From the NCBI RefSeq assembly GCF_963674565.1, contig NZ_OY771430.1:1674001-1738000 (forward strand): 64,000 nt of DNA, in the 5' to 3' direction. Below the pieces are notes generated by a model that ran no database searches, was not told the origin of the DNA, and saw only the letters and a list, made by a program, of their open reading frames with translations. The stretch comes from an uncultured Carboxylicivirga sp. Lineage in GTDB: Bacteria > Bacteroidota > Bacteroidia > Bacteroidales > Marinilabiliaceae. Positions 52,048 through 60,565 of the stretch are shown piece after piece. The position numbers and the translations under genes are program-made. Numbering within the stretch: position 1 is the first letter of the stretch; each line of letters opens with the position of its first letter.

Positions 52048-53340
52048 CTATTTTTTAAAAAGTTCATTCATTACTTCCTCAACCTTAGCTAAAGGAGAAT
52101 TAATTTCAAACACATAAGAAGGCTTTAAATAAACAACATCTTTATCCTGCTTGAATTTCTTTTCTCCACCACCAGTAATATTTAGCATGATACAGCTGTC
52201 TTTTTCAACCACACCATCCTTTACAGCATTGATAAGAGTAGCTGTAGCAACAGCCGCTGCGCTATGAATATCATTTCCTTCCAGTTCTTCAAACAATCGG
52301 GCAGCTTCAGCAGCTTCTTCATTGCTTGCCTGCAAAACATCACCACCAGCTTCTTTCATGGCATCGTATAAGCCACCGGTAATTGAATACGGAGGTTTAC
52401 GATTCGAAAGAACTTTAGCATCTATTTCCTCCACCTGCTTACGGGCAACATCATCGTCTAATGGCAACATCGCTCTTGAATCAGCTTTCCATGCATCATG
52501 GATAGGTAAGAAAGGGTGATTTTGAGACACCATCAACTTCATAAAGTTTGAACCAAAACGTCCGTCTTCTATTAGTCGCTTATTGGCTTCCCATGCTGCA
52601 ATTGCACCAGTACCGCTTCCAACAGCCTGAAAATAGTAATCAGGAATTCGACCAATCTCTGTTGCTGCAGATAAAGCTGTTGTTCCCATTCCATCGCGAC
52701 GGGCAACATTTTTGGCTCCTCCTTCTGCAATAAAACCATCCAACTCACAAGCCAAATTTGACAAATGAATTGCATCGAAATAATCAGATCCTGATTTGGT
52801 CACCACCAATTTTACATTGTCATTGATAGGTTGATCAAACCATAACGCATCAACATTATCTTCAGGTACACAAAGCAACAGTGGTATATTGTTGTCAGAA
52901 CAAACACGGGCAAATGCACGGGCGGTATTACCTGCCGAAGCAACCACCAATACTGTTTCACCATCAAGCTTTAAACGACCTCCCACCGAAAAAGCTTCGG
53001 TTTCTTTAAATGAGCAAGTACGAAAATTAGCACCTTTCTCCGGCCAGTAACCACTAAAGGTAATATATAAATCAGAAAGACCTAAGTGCTTCGCCAGACC
53101 TTCGCTTTTATATGTAACAGGCGCTGATGATCCTTCAAGCATTTTATGAACCGGTAACCAGTCAGCAAAACGGAATACACCGTAAGACGGATCTTTAACC
53201 TCAATTTGTTTCTTCTCGTAAACAGCCCTAACCAATGTTACTTCATTGGGGGCATCCAACGTCCAGCCTTCATCATCGAACTGCTTTCCACTGGCGACAG
53301 ATTCTAACTTATAAAGTGTAGGTTTAATTTCTTTAACCAT
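52048..53340 (-). CDS. Cysteate synthase (PLP-dependent, threonine-synthase-like)
   Basis: 430 residues, a fold-type II PLP enzyme related to threonine synthase. The internal-aldimine lysine is Lys112 in FRTCSFKETEAFS, a variant of the usual GSFKDRG, matching the cysteate-synthase branch. ASAGNTARAFARV gives the phosphate-binding cap, and NITGGGEKK the C-terminal loop. Cysteate synthase makes cysteate from phosphoserine and sulfite. In Bacteroidota cysteate is the head-group precursor of sulfonolipids (capnine type), and in archaea it feeds coenzyme M. No acyltransferase partner is adjacent. A divergent threonine synthase remains the alternative. Confidence 0.8.
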   Translation of the reverse strand: MVKEIKPTLYKLESVASGKQFDDEGWTLDAPNEVTLVRAVYEKKQIEVKDPSYGVFRFADWLPVHKMLEGSSAPVTYKSEGLAKHLGLSDLYITFSGYWPEKGANFRTCSFKETEAFSVGGRLKLDGETVLVVASAGNTARAFARVCSDNNIPLLLCVPEDNVDALWFDQPINDNVKLVVTKSGSDYFDAIHLSNLACELDGFIAEGGAKNVARRDGMGTTALSAATEIGRIPDYYFQAVGSGTGAIAAWEANKRLIEDGRFGSNFMKLMVSQNHPFLPIHDAWKADSRAMLPLDDDVARKQVEEIDAKVLSNRKPPYSITGGLYDAMKEAGGDVLQASNEEAAEAARLFEELEGNDIHSAAAVATATLINAVKDGVVEKDSCIMLNITGGGEKKFKQDKDVVYLKPSYVFEINSPLAKVEEVMNELFKK

Positions 53341-53365
53341 GATTGTTGCTTCGATTATTGCGCCG

Positions 53366-53373
53366 CAAAGGTA
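53366..53373 (-). promoter_or_regulatory. -7 box of cysteate synthase
   Basis: TACCTTTG on the minus strand, a perfect TAnnTTTG, 26 bp before the ATG. The nearest TTG lies too far upstream to be a good -33. Confidence 0.6.
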
Positions 53374-53589
53374 ATTTTTTTGAGGATTTTATTAAAAGGA
53401 TTCAACTAAAACCTACTAAAATTGTGTTGATTTATGAGTCCAGCCCCTCACTTAACCTCACATTTTTGCGGTATTTCAATTACTATTTAAATGCATTCTA
53501 ATCTTATCTTTCATTCCTGTTCTCCATTACATGTTAATCTTAACTCAAATTTTTAAACTAATATGGAACGATTGAATTCATTATTAAAA

Positions 53590-53614
53590 CAAAAACCCCG
53601 CATCACTGCGGGGC
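53590..53614 (-). terminator. Intrinsic terminator of the etf/acyl-CoA dehydrogenase genes
   Basis: CCCCGCA (53596-53602), loop TCAC, TGCGGGG (53607-53613), with a T5 tract on the minus strand. Confidence 0.92.
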
Positions 53615-53642
53615 TGTTACAATATGTTTCTGTTATACTATA

Positions 53643-55343
53643 TTAGTTTTGTTTATAGAAACCTAAGTCATCTATTGAAGAATTGAAGATAAATCCTGCC
53701 TTGGCATGATTATCAGCTTTTCCTCTTTTAATCATGATATCAGCTGAAGTTCGGAAACTATCTTCGCGTTGCGTATCCAATACCAACAGATAACCCATCA
53801 CAATATTTCCGGCCATCTCAACTAAACGACGGGCATGAAAATCGACATACTCATTGTCTTTCACATCCACCACGGCTTTTACAGCACGTTCGTATTCATC
53901 TGTCATTCCAATCAACGTACGACGATAACCATGTAATTCCGGTTTTAACTCCATCATTTCAAATTCACGAATTCTGTCAAGATATCCACCTGTTGTAACC
54001 CCACGAATGGCCGCTACTACTTGCAGCTGTGTTGTTCCTTCATAGATTGAAGTAATACGTGCATCTCGATAAATACGCTCAACCGGATAATCTTTCATAA
54101 AACCTGAACCTCCATGAATCTGAACAGCATCGTAGGCCAACTGGTTACTGTATTCACTTGAGATACCTTTCAACAGCGGAGTAAAGAAATCAGCCAGTTT
54201 CTGATAACGTTTCATCTCATTACGCTCTTCTGGTTCCAGTTTACGTTCTTCTGAAATATGCATGTAGGTTTTATAGATATCTACATAACGTGATGTTTCA
54301 TATAACAATGAACGGGAAGCATCCAGTTTTGCCTTCATCACAGCAAGCATTTCATAAACAGCAGGAAACTGAATAATTGACTTACCAAATTGCTTACGTT
54401 CCTCGGCATATGCCAAAGCCTCGCGATAAGCTGCTTCAGACACTCCTACTGATTGTGCACCAATACCCAAACGTGCACCATTCATAAGAGCCATCACATA
54501 CTTGATCAAACCCATTTTTCGGGATCCAACCAACTCAGCCGGAGCATCTTTAAACACCAACTCACAGGTAGGTGAACCTTTAATACCCATCTTGTTCTCT
54601 AAACGACGAACAATAACTGCTTTATGATTGCGGTCATAAATAAACATTGATAAACCACGACCATCATGAGTACCTTCTTCAGAGCGAGCCAAAACCAACG
54701 AAACATGAGCATCACCGTTTGTAATAAAACGCTTCACCCCGTTCAGGTACCATTTGCCATCCTTTTCGTAAGCCTTTAATTCTACAGCCTGCAAATCCGA
54801 TCCGGCGTCCGGTTCTGTTAAGTCCATTGCTGCTGTTTCACCTTCAGAGATACGAGGCAAAAAACGTTCTTTCTGATCTTCATCAGCGAACTCGTTAATG
54901 GTCTCTGCACAATCCTGTAATCCCCAAATGTTAACAAAACCAGCGTCAGCGCGCGATACAATATCGGCTGCCATTATATAAGGTACTATTGGAAAATTAA
55001 GACCTTTATATTTGCGAGGTAAGGTGATTCCCATCAACCCGGCTTTCACCAATGCATCCAGGTTTTCCTGGGTTCCCTTGGCATAAACCACCTCGTTATT
55101 AACAATTTTTGGTCCTTCCTGATCAACGCCTTCAGCGTTTGGTGCAACAATATCCCCACAAATCTCCCCTACTATTTCCAATACTTTTTCGTAGCTATCC
55201 ATGGCATCTTCAAAATCCATGGGTGCATAATCAAAATTATCTTTGTCAGCAAAATTGCGCTCTTTAAGGGCTACAATTTTCTTCATCAACGGATGAGTCA
55301 GGTGGAATTTTAAGTCCTGATTATCTGTGAAAAAATTTGCCAT
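53643..55343 (-). CDS. Acyl-CoA dehydrogenase with C-terminal extension
   Basis: 566 residues; the family core is about 380, and the extra ~130-residue C-terminal domain is common in Bacteroidota homologues. FAD-dependent alpha,beta-dehydrogenation of acyl-CoA. Visible: MDLTEPDAGSDLQAVELKAY (FAD site), RFITNGDAHVSLVLARSEEG, QLAYDAVQIHGGSGFMKDYP and RDARITSIYEGTTQLQ, with the region that carries the catalytic Glu. It is followed in the same direction by no further fatty-acid genes, but is preceded by etfA and etfB, which take its electrons to the quinone pool. Confidence 0.93.
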   Translation of the reverse strand: MANFFTDNQDLKFHLTHPLMKKIVALKERNFADKDNFDYAPMDFEDAMDSYEKVLEIVGEICGDIVAPNAEGVDQEGPKIVNNEVVYAKGTQENLDALVKAGLMGITLPRKYKGLNFPIVPYIMAADIVSRADAGFVNIWGLQDCAETINEFADEDQKERFLPRISEGETAAMDLTEPDAGSDLQAVELKAYEKDGKWYLNGVKRFITNGDAHVSLVLARSEEGTHDGRGLSMFIYDRNHKAVIVRRLENKMGIKGSPTCELVFKDAPAELVGSRKMGLIKYVMALMNGARLGIGAQSVGVSEAAYREALAYAEERKQFGKSIIQFPAVYEMLAVMKAKLDASRSLLYETSRYVDIYKTYMHISEERKLEPEERNEMKRYQKLADFFTPLLKGISSEYSNQLAYDAVQIHGGSGFMKDYPVERIYRDARITSIYEGTTQLQVVAAIRGVTTGGYLDRIREFEMMELKPELHGYRRTLIGMTDEYERAVKAVVDVKDNEYVDFHARRLVEMAGNIVMGYLLVLDTQREDSFRTSADIMIKRGKADNHAKAGFIFNSSIDDLGFYKQN

Positions 55344-55401
55344 TTTGTTTTTGTATTATTGATTCCCCTTTCGGGGTTTCATGATCCAACATTTAATTAA
55401 A

Positions 55402-55480
55402 TAGATGATTAGACTTGGAGACAATAGATTATTAGAAACAGATTGTTCTGTCTAAACGTCTAATGTCTAACGTCTATTTC
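55402..55480. repeat. Low-complexity repeat in the etfA/acyl-CoA dehydrogenase spacer
   Basis: GTCTAAACGTCTAATGTCTA words and a partly palindromic AGAAACAGATTGTTCTGTCT. They are of the same style as the spacers of the polysaccharide locus 45 kb away, so the repeats are not limited to that locus. Confidence 0.6.
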
Positions 55481-56493
55481 GTGTTCTGCTTATAGAACTT
55501 AATCAGCTTAGGCACCACTTCACCAACATCGCCTGTGATAGCGTAATCGGCAATTTTATTGATTGGTGCATTCGGATCGTTGTTAATGGCAATGATCATA
55601 GAAGACTCTTCCATACCTGCTGTATGCTGAATCTGACCTGAAATACCACAAGCAATATATAATTTTGGTCGAACTGTTACACCCGTTTGTCCAATCTGAC
55701 GTTCATGCTCAGCAAAACCAGCATCCACTGCTGCACGGGAAGCTCCTACTTCAGCACCCAGAACCTCAGCAAGTTCAAAAAGCAGGTCAAAATTCTCTTT
55801 CGAACCAACTCCATACCCTCCTGAAACAATGATGGATGAGTTCTTAATATTAACCTTCGATTTTTCCATATGGCGTTCAATAACTTTCACCACCAAATCT
55901 TCAGGTTTCAATATTGCATCAACATCTATTTTATTTACTTTACCTTTATAGTTAGCATCGTAAATTTCCTTCTTCATTACTCCCTCCCGAACTGTAGCCA
56001 TTTGTGGACGGCAATCGGGGTTAATAATGGTTGCAACAATGTTACCACCAAAAGCAGGACGAATCTGATACAACAGATTTTCATAAGATTTTCCTTCTTT
56101 TTTATCTTCATGTGGACCAATCTCCAATGAAGTACAATCTGCTGTTAAACCACTTTGTAAAGCTGAAGAAACACGAGGTCCTAAATCACGACCAAATGTG
56201 GAAGCACCCAATAATGCAATTTGTGGTTCTTCTTTTTTAAATAAATCGACAATAACAGAAGTATGTGGAAGAGTTGTATAAGGATCTAATCGCTCATCGT
56301 CACCAATATGAACTACATCAGCTCCGTAAAGATACAATTCTTTTTCAATTCCTTTTAAATTATGACCCAGCACCAATGCTTCAAGCTTACATTTTAACTG
56401 GTTGGCAAGGGAACGGCCTTTGGTCAACAGCTCTAAGCTAACATCGGCTATTTTTCCCTCATCTACTTCGCAAATAACAAATACGTTGTTCAT
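55474..56493 (-). CDS. etfA: Electron transfer flavoprotein, alpha subunit
   Basis: 339 residues. The N-terminal domain (VFVICEVDEGKIADVSLELL) precedes the FAD-binding C-terminal domain: SIIVSGGYGVG, GASRAAVDAGF, HERQIGQTGVTVRPKLYI, GISGQIQHTAGM and the final ITGDVGEVVPKLI. It forms a heterodimer with EtfB and carries electrons from the acyl-CoA dehydrogenase downstream. 21 bp separate it from etfB. Confidence 0.96.
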   Translation of the reverse strand: MNNVFVICEVDEGKIADVSLELLTKGRSLANQLKCKLEALVLGHNLKGIEKELYLYGADVVHIGDDERLDPYTTLPHTSVIVDLFKKEEPQIALLGASTFGRDLGPRVSSALQSGLTADCTSLEIGPHEDKKEGKSYENLLYQIRPAFGGNIVATIINPDCRPQMATVREGVMKKEIYDANYKGKVNKIDVDAILKPEDLVVKVIERHMEKSKVNIKNSSIIVSGGYGVGSKENFDLLFELAEVLGAEVGASRAAVDAGFAEHERQIGQTGVTVRPKLYIACGISGQIQHTAGMEESSMIIAINNDPNAPINKIADYAITGDVGEVVPKLIKFYKQNTK

Positions 56494-56514
56494 GTTTAAT
56501 GATTTCTAAATCGA

Positions 56515-57387
56515 TTAGCCGATTGTGTGGTTAGCAATAAGTTCTTTCATTAATTCGTCGATTTCCTCATCAGCAGGCGTTAAGTGCTTAGCCTCTTTTG
56601 CTTGAAATACAACATTTTCAATCTTTTTCACCTTTGTTGGTGAACCAGACAGACCTAACCAGTTCATATCGGATTCGATATCATTAACACTCCACTCTTC
56701 AATGTTAAGATATGGACGATCAGCTGTTAAATCGATGTAATCTTCAGCTTCTCCCTGACGTTCAGTAATCGTACGGGCGTGCTTAAATTTCATTAATAAT
56801 TTGGCATTTCGTGGACGACATTCAGGAGCACTGGCATTTACTGTAATCACACCAGGCAAAGGCATTTCAACAGTTTCAACACCTCTTTCCAATCTTCGTT
56901 TAATGGTAATTTTGCCACCTTCAGCCGAAATTACTTCCTCGGCATATGTTACTTGTGGTAATCCTAATTTTTCAGCGACTTGTGGTCCAACCTGAGCTGT
57001 ATCTCCATCAATCGCTTGTCGGCCGGCGATAATCAGGTCAATCTTAGTCATTTTCTTAAGGGCACAAGACAATGCATAAGAAGTAGCCAATGTATCAGAT
57101 CCGGCAAAAGCTCGGTCGGTAAGTAAATATCCATTATCAGCGCCTCGATATAAACCTTCTCTGATTATATCGGCTGCACGACCTGGTCCCATCGTTAGAA
57201 TAGTGATTGTGGTACCCGGATACTTATCTTTCAATCTTAGGGCTTGCTCAAGTGCATTCAGATCCTCAGGATTGAAAATTGCCGGCAAAGCTGCACGATT
57301 AACAGTCCCGTCTGCTTTCATGGCATCTTTGCCTACATTTCGGGTGTCCGGCACTTGCTTGGCAAGAACAATTACATTTAATCCCAT
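56515..57387 (-). CDS. etfB: Electron transfer flavoprotein, beta subunit
   Basis: 290 residues from the ATG at 57387 (MGLNVIVLAKQVPDT). The longer frame upstream would overlap the promoter and is rejected. Features: AMKADGTVNRAALPAIFNPE, LTMGPGRAADIIREGLYRGA (adenine-nucleotide binding), DLIIAGRQAIDGDTAQVGPQ and LGLPQVTYAEEV. It is the partner of etfA. Confidence 0.96.
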   Translation of the reverse strand: MGLNVIVLAKQVPDTRNVGKDAMKADGTVNRAALPAIFNPEDLNALEQALRLKDKYPGTTITILTMGPGRAADIIREGLYRGADNGYLLTDRAFAGSDTLATSYALSCALKKMTKIDLIIAGRQAIDGDTAQVGPQVAEKLGLPQVTYAEEVISAEGGKITIKRRLERGVETVEMPLPGVITVNASAPECRPRNAKLLMKFKHARTITERQGEAEDYIDLTADRPYLNIEEWSVNDIESDMNWLGLSGSPTKVKKIENVVFQAKEAKHLTPADEEIDELMKELIANHTIG

Positions 57388-57720
57388 CGTTTCAATTTTT
57401 GGTAAAGAATTATTAACGGTTGACAAATATATTAAAATAAGCGAATTAACAATACGAAGCCTTTATATCTGAAATACTGACACATACAACATTTTATCTA
57501 GTTTTATAGTTTCGTAACTTTTTTATCAATTACAATCCTTTACCACATACATCATACTGTAATACTGCCCATTAGACTCATGCATCTATTTAGGTAAAAC
57601 AGGTACTTTTAGCATATGAAAGCAATGAACAAAATCTTACCTGATTTGCTTTATTTATAATTAGTTTAAGTAAACAAAAAATGGTTGTTATTATATTGTA
57701 ATTATTTTAAACGAGCACCC
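57388..57720. other. 333-bp intergenic region between divergent etfB and msrB
   Basis: Holds the etfB promoter at its left end (57424-57452). The rest is AT-rich, without an evident gene, hairpin or -7 box for msrB. Confidence 0.6.
57424..57452 (-). promoter_or_regulatory. Promoter of the etfBA-acyl-CoA dehydrogenase run
   Basis: Minus strand: TTG (57452-57450), 18-nt spacer, TATATTTG (57431-57424), 36 bp before the ATG at 57387. This is the best-formed Bacteroidota promoter in the window. Confidence 0.72.
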
Positions 57721-58179
57721 ATGAAGAAGTCAGTATACATTTTTATCATTTCATATATTTTCACACTTCTTGTAACACCTAAAATTATGTCACAAAACGA
57801 TACCAGCAAGATAAAACTGAATCCTTTAACACAAGAAGAACAACGAGTTATATTGCATAAAGGAACTGAACTTCCATATACTGGTAAATACACCGACAAT
57901 AAAGAAAAAGGAACATACGTGTGCAAACAATGCAACGCTCCGCTGTATCACTCCAGTGATAAGTTTGATTCACATTGCGGATGGCCCAGTTTTGATAATG
58001 AAATTGAGGGTGCCGTAACCCGTTTACCTGATGCTGATGGAAGAAGGACTGAAATAATATGCTCAACCTGCAAAGGTCATTTAGGTCATGTTTTTTTAGG
58101 TGAAGGTTTTACACCTAAGAATACACGCCATTGCGTCAATTCTATCTCATTGATGTTTGTACCCGACAAAGAAAAATGA
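57721..58179 (+). CDS. msrB: Peptide-methionine (R)-S-oxide reductase, exported
   Basis: 152 residues from the ATG at 57721; an upstream TTG reading is rejected. A hydrophobic N-terminus (KKSVYIFIISYIFTLLVTP) indicates export or membrane anchoring. Zinc-binding pairs are CKQC (Cys68, Cys71) and CSTC (Cys114, Cys117). The catalytic Cys138 lies in RHCVNSISL, and SHCGWPSFD contains the usual second cysteine region. It reduces methionine-R-sulfoxide in proteins of the envelope. No MsrA is nearby. Confidence 0.95.
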   Translation: MKKSVYIFIISYIFTLLVTPKIMSQNDTSKIKLNPLTQEEQRVILHKGTELPYTGKYTDNKEKGTYVCKQCNAPLYHSSDKFDSHCGWPSFDNEIEGAVTRLPDADGRRTEIICSTCKGHLGHVFLGEGFTPKNTRHCVNSISLMFVPDKEK

Positions 58180-58247
58180 AATATGATGTTAAATAGTTTG
58201 GATTATATGGTATATTTAAAATATAATTCTAATCTAAACTAACATTC

Positions 58248-58655
58248 ATGTTACAATTCTCCGATTACTTCGATGAAGTAAAATGTTATGCAGCCACTTT
58301 ACTAAAAATGGCAAATACTGATAATAAATTAACTGCTGCTGAAAACATGTGGCTGGGATTTGTTACTGTAAGCATGGGGATCAAACCTTCGGAACTGGAT
58401 GATATAAAAGCCAACCTCGACAAATTTAACTTTCAGTCACCCAGCACAGAAAAAGAAAGGTTCTTCATGTTTTTCAGGGTAATACAATTAATGAAAGTTG
58501 ATTTAAATATTGACGAGAAAGAATTGGAAATGTGCCGAAATTTAGGATCCCGCCTCAACATTAATAAAGAAAAAGTTGACGCTGTACTTTCGTTTGTTAA
58601 AGAAAAGGAAAAACAGCTGATACAATTTGAAGAAGTAGAAGCATTATTAAGATAA
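58248..58655 (+). CDS. TerB-like helical protein
   Basis: 135 residues, all predicted helix, with ATLLKMANTDNKLTAAENMW resembling the TerB motif A-x(n)-D-G/N-x-hydrophobic-x-x-x-E. DLNIDEKELEMCRNLGSRL looks like a second, similar metal-binding pair. TerB-fold proteins bind divalent metal or link membranes to cytoplasmic systems. The specific function is unknown. It ends against the terminator of a convergent gene. Confidence 0.65.
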   Translation: MLQFSDYFDEVKCYAATLLKMANTDNKLTAAENMWLGFVTVSMGIKPSELDDIKANLDKFNFQSPSTEKERFFMFFRVIQLMKVDLNIDEKELEMCRNLGSRLNINKEKVDAVLSFVKEKEKQLIQFEEVEALLR

Positions 58656-58681
58656 AAAATAAGGGCGTTGTTTACGCCCTT
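58655..58681 (-). terminator. Terminator overlapping the stop codon of the 58672 gene
   Basis: AAGGGCGT (58661-58668) pairs with ACGCCCTT (58674-58681) over TGTTT. The minus strand continues into ATTTTTTA. It includes the TAA stop of the leftward gene and also serves the convergent plus-strand gene weakly. Confidence 0.75.
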
Positions 58682-59211
58682 GATTTTCTCTCCCCACAAC
58701 ATTTTCCTGTGATATGCACTACCGGACAAGATGATGCAAAAGAACAATCTTCCGGCAGATAATCACACATTTCCAGATCAACCAGTGTTCCCTCTTCGGG
58801 ATAAACAATATGATCTATATACTCCCTTAACTGTCCGTATCGTATCGAATCCGTTATTTCATTCCAAAATATTGGATTCAAACCATAGGCTTTAAATACT
58901 TTAACCATTACATTGGTTAATGAACTTGCTTCTCCCTCATTTAAAAAACTAACTTTCGGAAAAACAAATTTCTCCATTCCAATAAGATCCGATAGTAAAA
59001 TTCCCCCTTCATCATCATCCATCATTGGAAAATAATCTGAACTATCTGAAGAATCAAAGAACAGTGACAGCTTTTGCCCTGCCTTCTCTAGAGAAACCTC
59101 TAAATCCTCAATCAATTGTTCAACATATCTTTTCATCCACATGCAATGTCCCTCCTTTTGTGGCGTTGAACGCAAAAATTGTTTGGTTGTTACAAAAGTT
59201 GGAGGTCTCAT
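58672..59211 (-). CDS. Hypothetical Cys-tail protein
   Basis: I do not recognise this protein. The likely start is the ATG at 59211 (MRPPTFVTTKQF), giving 179 residues; the longer GTG start at 59232 is less likely. It is soluble and acidic (MMDDDEGG), with a C-terminal cysteine cluster (CDYLPEDCSFASSC, then GKCCGERKSRA) that could bind a metal. The position between a TerB-like gene and a LutA-like (Fe-S) gene gives no firm hint. No signal peptide. Confidence 0.55.
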   Translation of the reverse strand: MRPPTFVTTKQFLRSTPQKEGHCMWMKRYVEQLIEDLEVSLEKAGQKLSLFFDSSDSSDYFPMMDDDEGGILLSDLIGMEKFVFPKVSFLNEGEASSLTNVMVKVFKAYGLNPIFWNEITDSIRYGQLREYIDHIVYPEEGTLVDLEMCDYLPEDCSFASSCPVVHITGKCCGERKSRA

Positions 59212-59303
59212 TAAGTTATTGTTGATGAGCACATCTATATGTATGTCTAAAAGACAAATATTACATTTAAAAGAATTAATGATCGTGGTTCTGATTGTGT
59301 TTC

Positions 59304-59311
59304 TATCTTTG
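59304..59311 (+). promoter_or_regulatory. -7 box of the LutA-like gene
   Basis: TATCTTTG, a perfect TAnnTTTG, 23 bp before the ATG at 59335. No good -33 box at the usual distance. Confidence 0.5.
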
Positions 59312-59334
59312 TTGTAGCACTTAATAAAAATGGA

Positions 59335-60042
59335 ATGATTGTAGATTTATTTGTCCCCTGTTTTATTGATCAGATGTTTCCTGAGACAGCTTTTAATGTT
59401 ATCCACCTACTAGAAAAAGCAGGATGCGAAGTAAACTATAACCCTGAACAAACTTGCTGTGGACAAGCACTTTTTAACAGTGGTGATGTACAGCATGCCT
59501 CAAAACTCGCAAATAAATTTGTAAAAGATTTTCCCAACAATCGTCCTGTCATAACACCCTCTGCCTCGTGTGCCGGATATATTCGAAAGCATTATGCAAG
59601 TTTAATTGATTCGAAAGAAGCAGAACGACTAAAAAACAGCGTTTTTGAATTAACAGACTTTCTTGTTAATCATATTAAGGTTGATGATTTTAAAGCCAGT
59701 TTTCCTCACAAAGTTACTTACCATGATGCCTGTTCGGCATTAAGAGAATATGGGATCTTTAATGAACCTCGTCAATTATTAAGCAACGTAGAAGGGCTGG
59801 AATTAATTGAGATCCAAAAGAATACTGAGTGCTGTGGTTTTGGCGGAACATTCATGGTAAAACATTCAGCTATATCAACAGCTATGACTGAGCAAAAAGT
59901 TGAAAATGCTATAGCCACAGGTGCAGAATACATTGTCTCCAGCGAAGCTTCTTGTTTGCTAAATATCCAAAGCTATATTAACGCTCAAAAACTTCCGATT
60001 AAGACCATCCATATTGCCGATGTATTGGCCTCCACCAAATAA
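59335..60042 (+). CDS. (Fe-S)-binding CCG-domain protein, LutA/LldE-like
   Basis: 235 residues with two cysteine-rich CCG domains: NPEQTCCGQALFNSGD (first) and NTECCGFGGTF (second), plus YHDACSAL. These match the small subunit (LutA/YkgE) of L-lactate oxidation complexes. The usual partners LutB and LutC are not adjacent in the visible sequence, so the role in lactate use is uncertain; it may serve another oxidoreductase. The gene overlaps no other and is followed 4 bp later by a GNAT gene. Confidence 0.88.
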   Translation: MIVDLFVPCFIDQMFPETAFNVIHLLEKAGCEVNYNPEQTCCGQALFNSGDVQHASKLANKFVKDFPNNRPVITPSASCAGYIRKHYASLIDSKEAERLKNSVFELTDFLVNHIKVDDFKASFPHKVTYHDACSALREYGIFNEPRQLLSNVEGLELIEIQKNTECCGFGGTFMVKHSAISTAMTEQKVENAIATGAEYIVSSEASCLLNIQSYINAQKLPIKTIHIADVLASTK

Positions 60043-60046
60043 CCAG

Positions 60047-60565
60047 ATGATGAACAAGTCCTTTATTAATTCTGATAGAGTGATTTTACAACCTATAAAT
60101 GATGATCATTTAGATGCCCTCATAAAGATCTATAACAAAGAAGCCAATATGAAATATATTCCTGGTGCCCATAAAAAATGGACATTAAAGGAACTGAAAG
60201 CGAAATACCTTAAGTTTTATACGCATGACGAATATGGCATTTATGCTGTCATTTTAAAAGAATCAGGTAAAATAATTGGTGAAGCTGGTTTATTCGATTC
60301 TTATAACGATAAATATTTAGTTGAACTCGGATACATTATTGATCAGGATTTTTGGCATATCGGATTAGGTACTGATGTTTGTCGAACCCTAATTAACTAT
60401 TGCTTTAATAAAACAGACTTCAAAACTATTATTAGCCGAATGTATGCCAAAAACAAAGCTTCAGCGAGGGTATCAGTAAAATGTGGGATGTACCTGACAT
60501 CCACATTTACAGATTCAAATGGTGAACAAGGTATTGAATACAAAATAAGAAAACCAGTTATTTAA
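60047..60565 (+). CDS. GNAT N-acetyltransferase (RimJ/RimL-like)
   Basis: 172 residues starting at one of two adjacent ATGs (60047, 60050). DRVILQPINDDHLDALIKIY opens the fold; GEAGLFDSYNDKYLVELGYI and IGLGTDVCRTLINYCFN give the acetyl-CoA binding strand and loop, and MYAKNKASARVSVKCGMYL the C-terminal signature of the RimJ/RimL group, which acetylate protein N-termini or small amines. Substrate not determined. Its 3' end overlaps the convergent DUF2520 gene by 8 bp. Confidence 0.87.
   Translation: MMNKSFINSDRVILQPINDDHLDALIKIYNKEANMKYIPGAHKKWTLKELKAKYLKFYTHDEYGIYAVILKESGKIIGEAGLFDSYNDKYLVELGYIIDQDFWHIGLGTDVCRTLINYCFNKTDFKTIISRMYAKNKASARVSVKCGMYLTSTFTDSNGEQGIEYKIRKPVI

Larger units (their letters stand above)
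53341..53642. other. 302-bp gap with promoter and terminator only
   Basis: Between cysteate synthase and the acyl-CoA dehydrogenase, both leftward. It contains the -7 box of the former (53366-53373) and the terminator of the latter (53590-53614). I see no gene in between. Confidence 0.7.

Noticed and set aside
59335..60042. A full lactate-utilisation operon (lutABC)
   Set aside because: Only the LutA-like gene is present; the next gene is a GNAT acetyltransferase.
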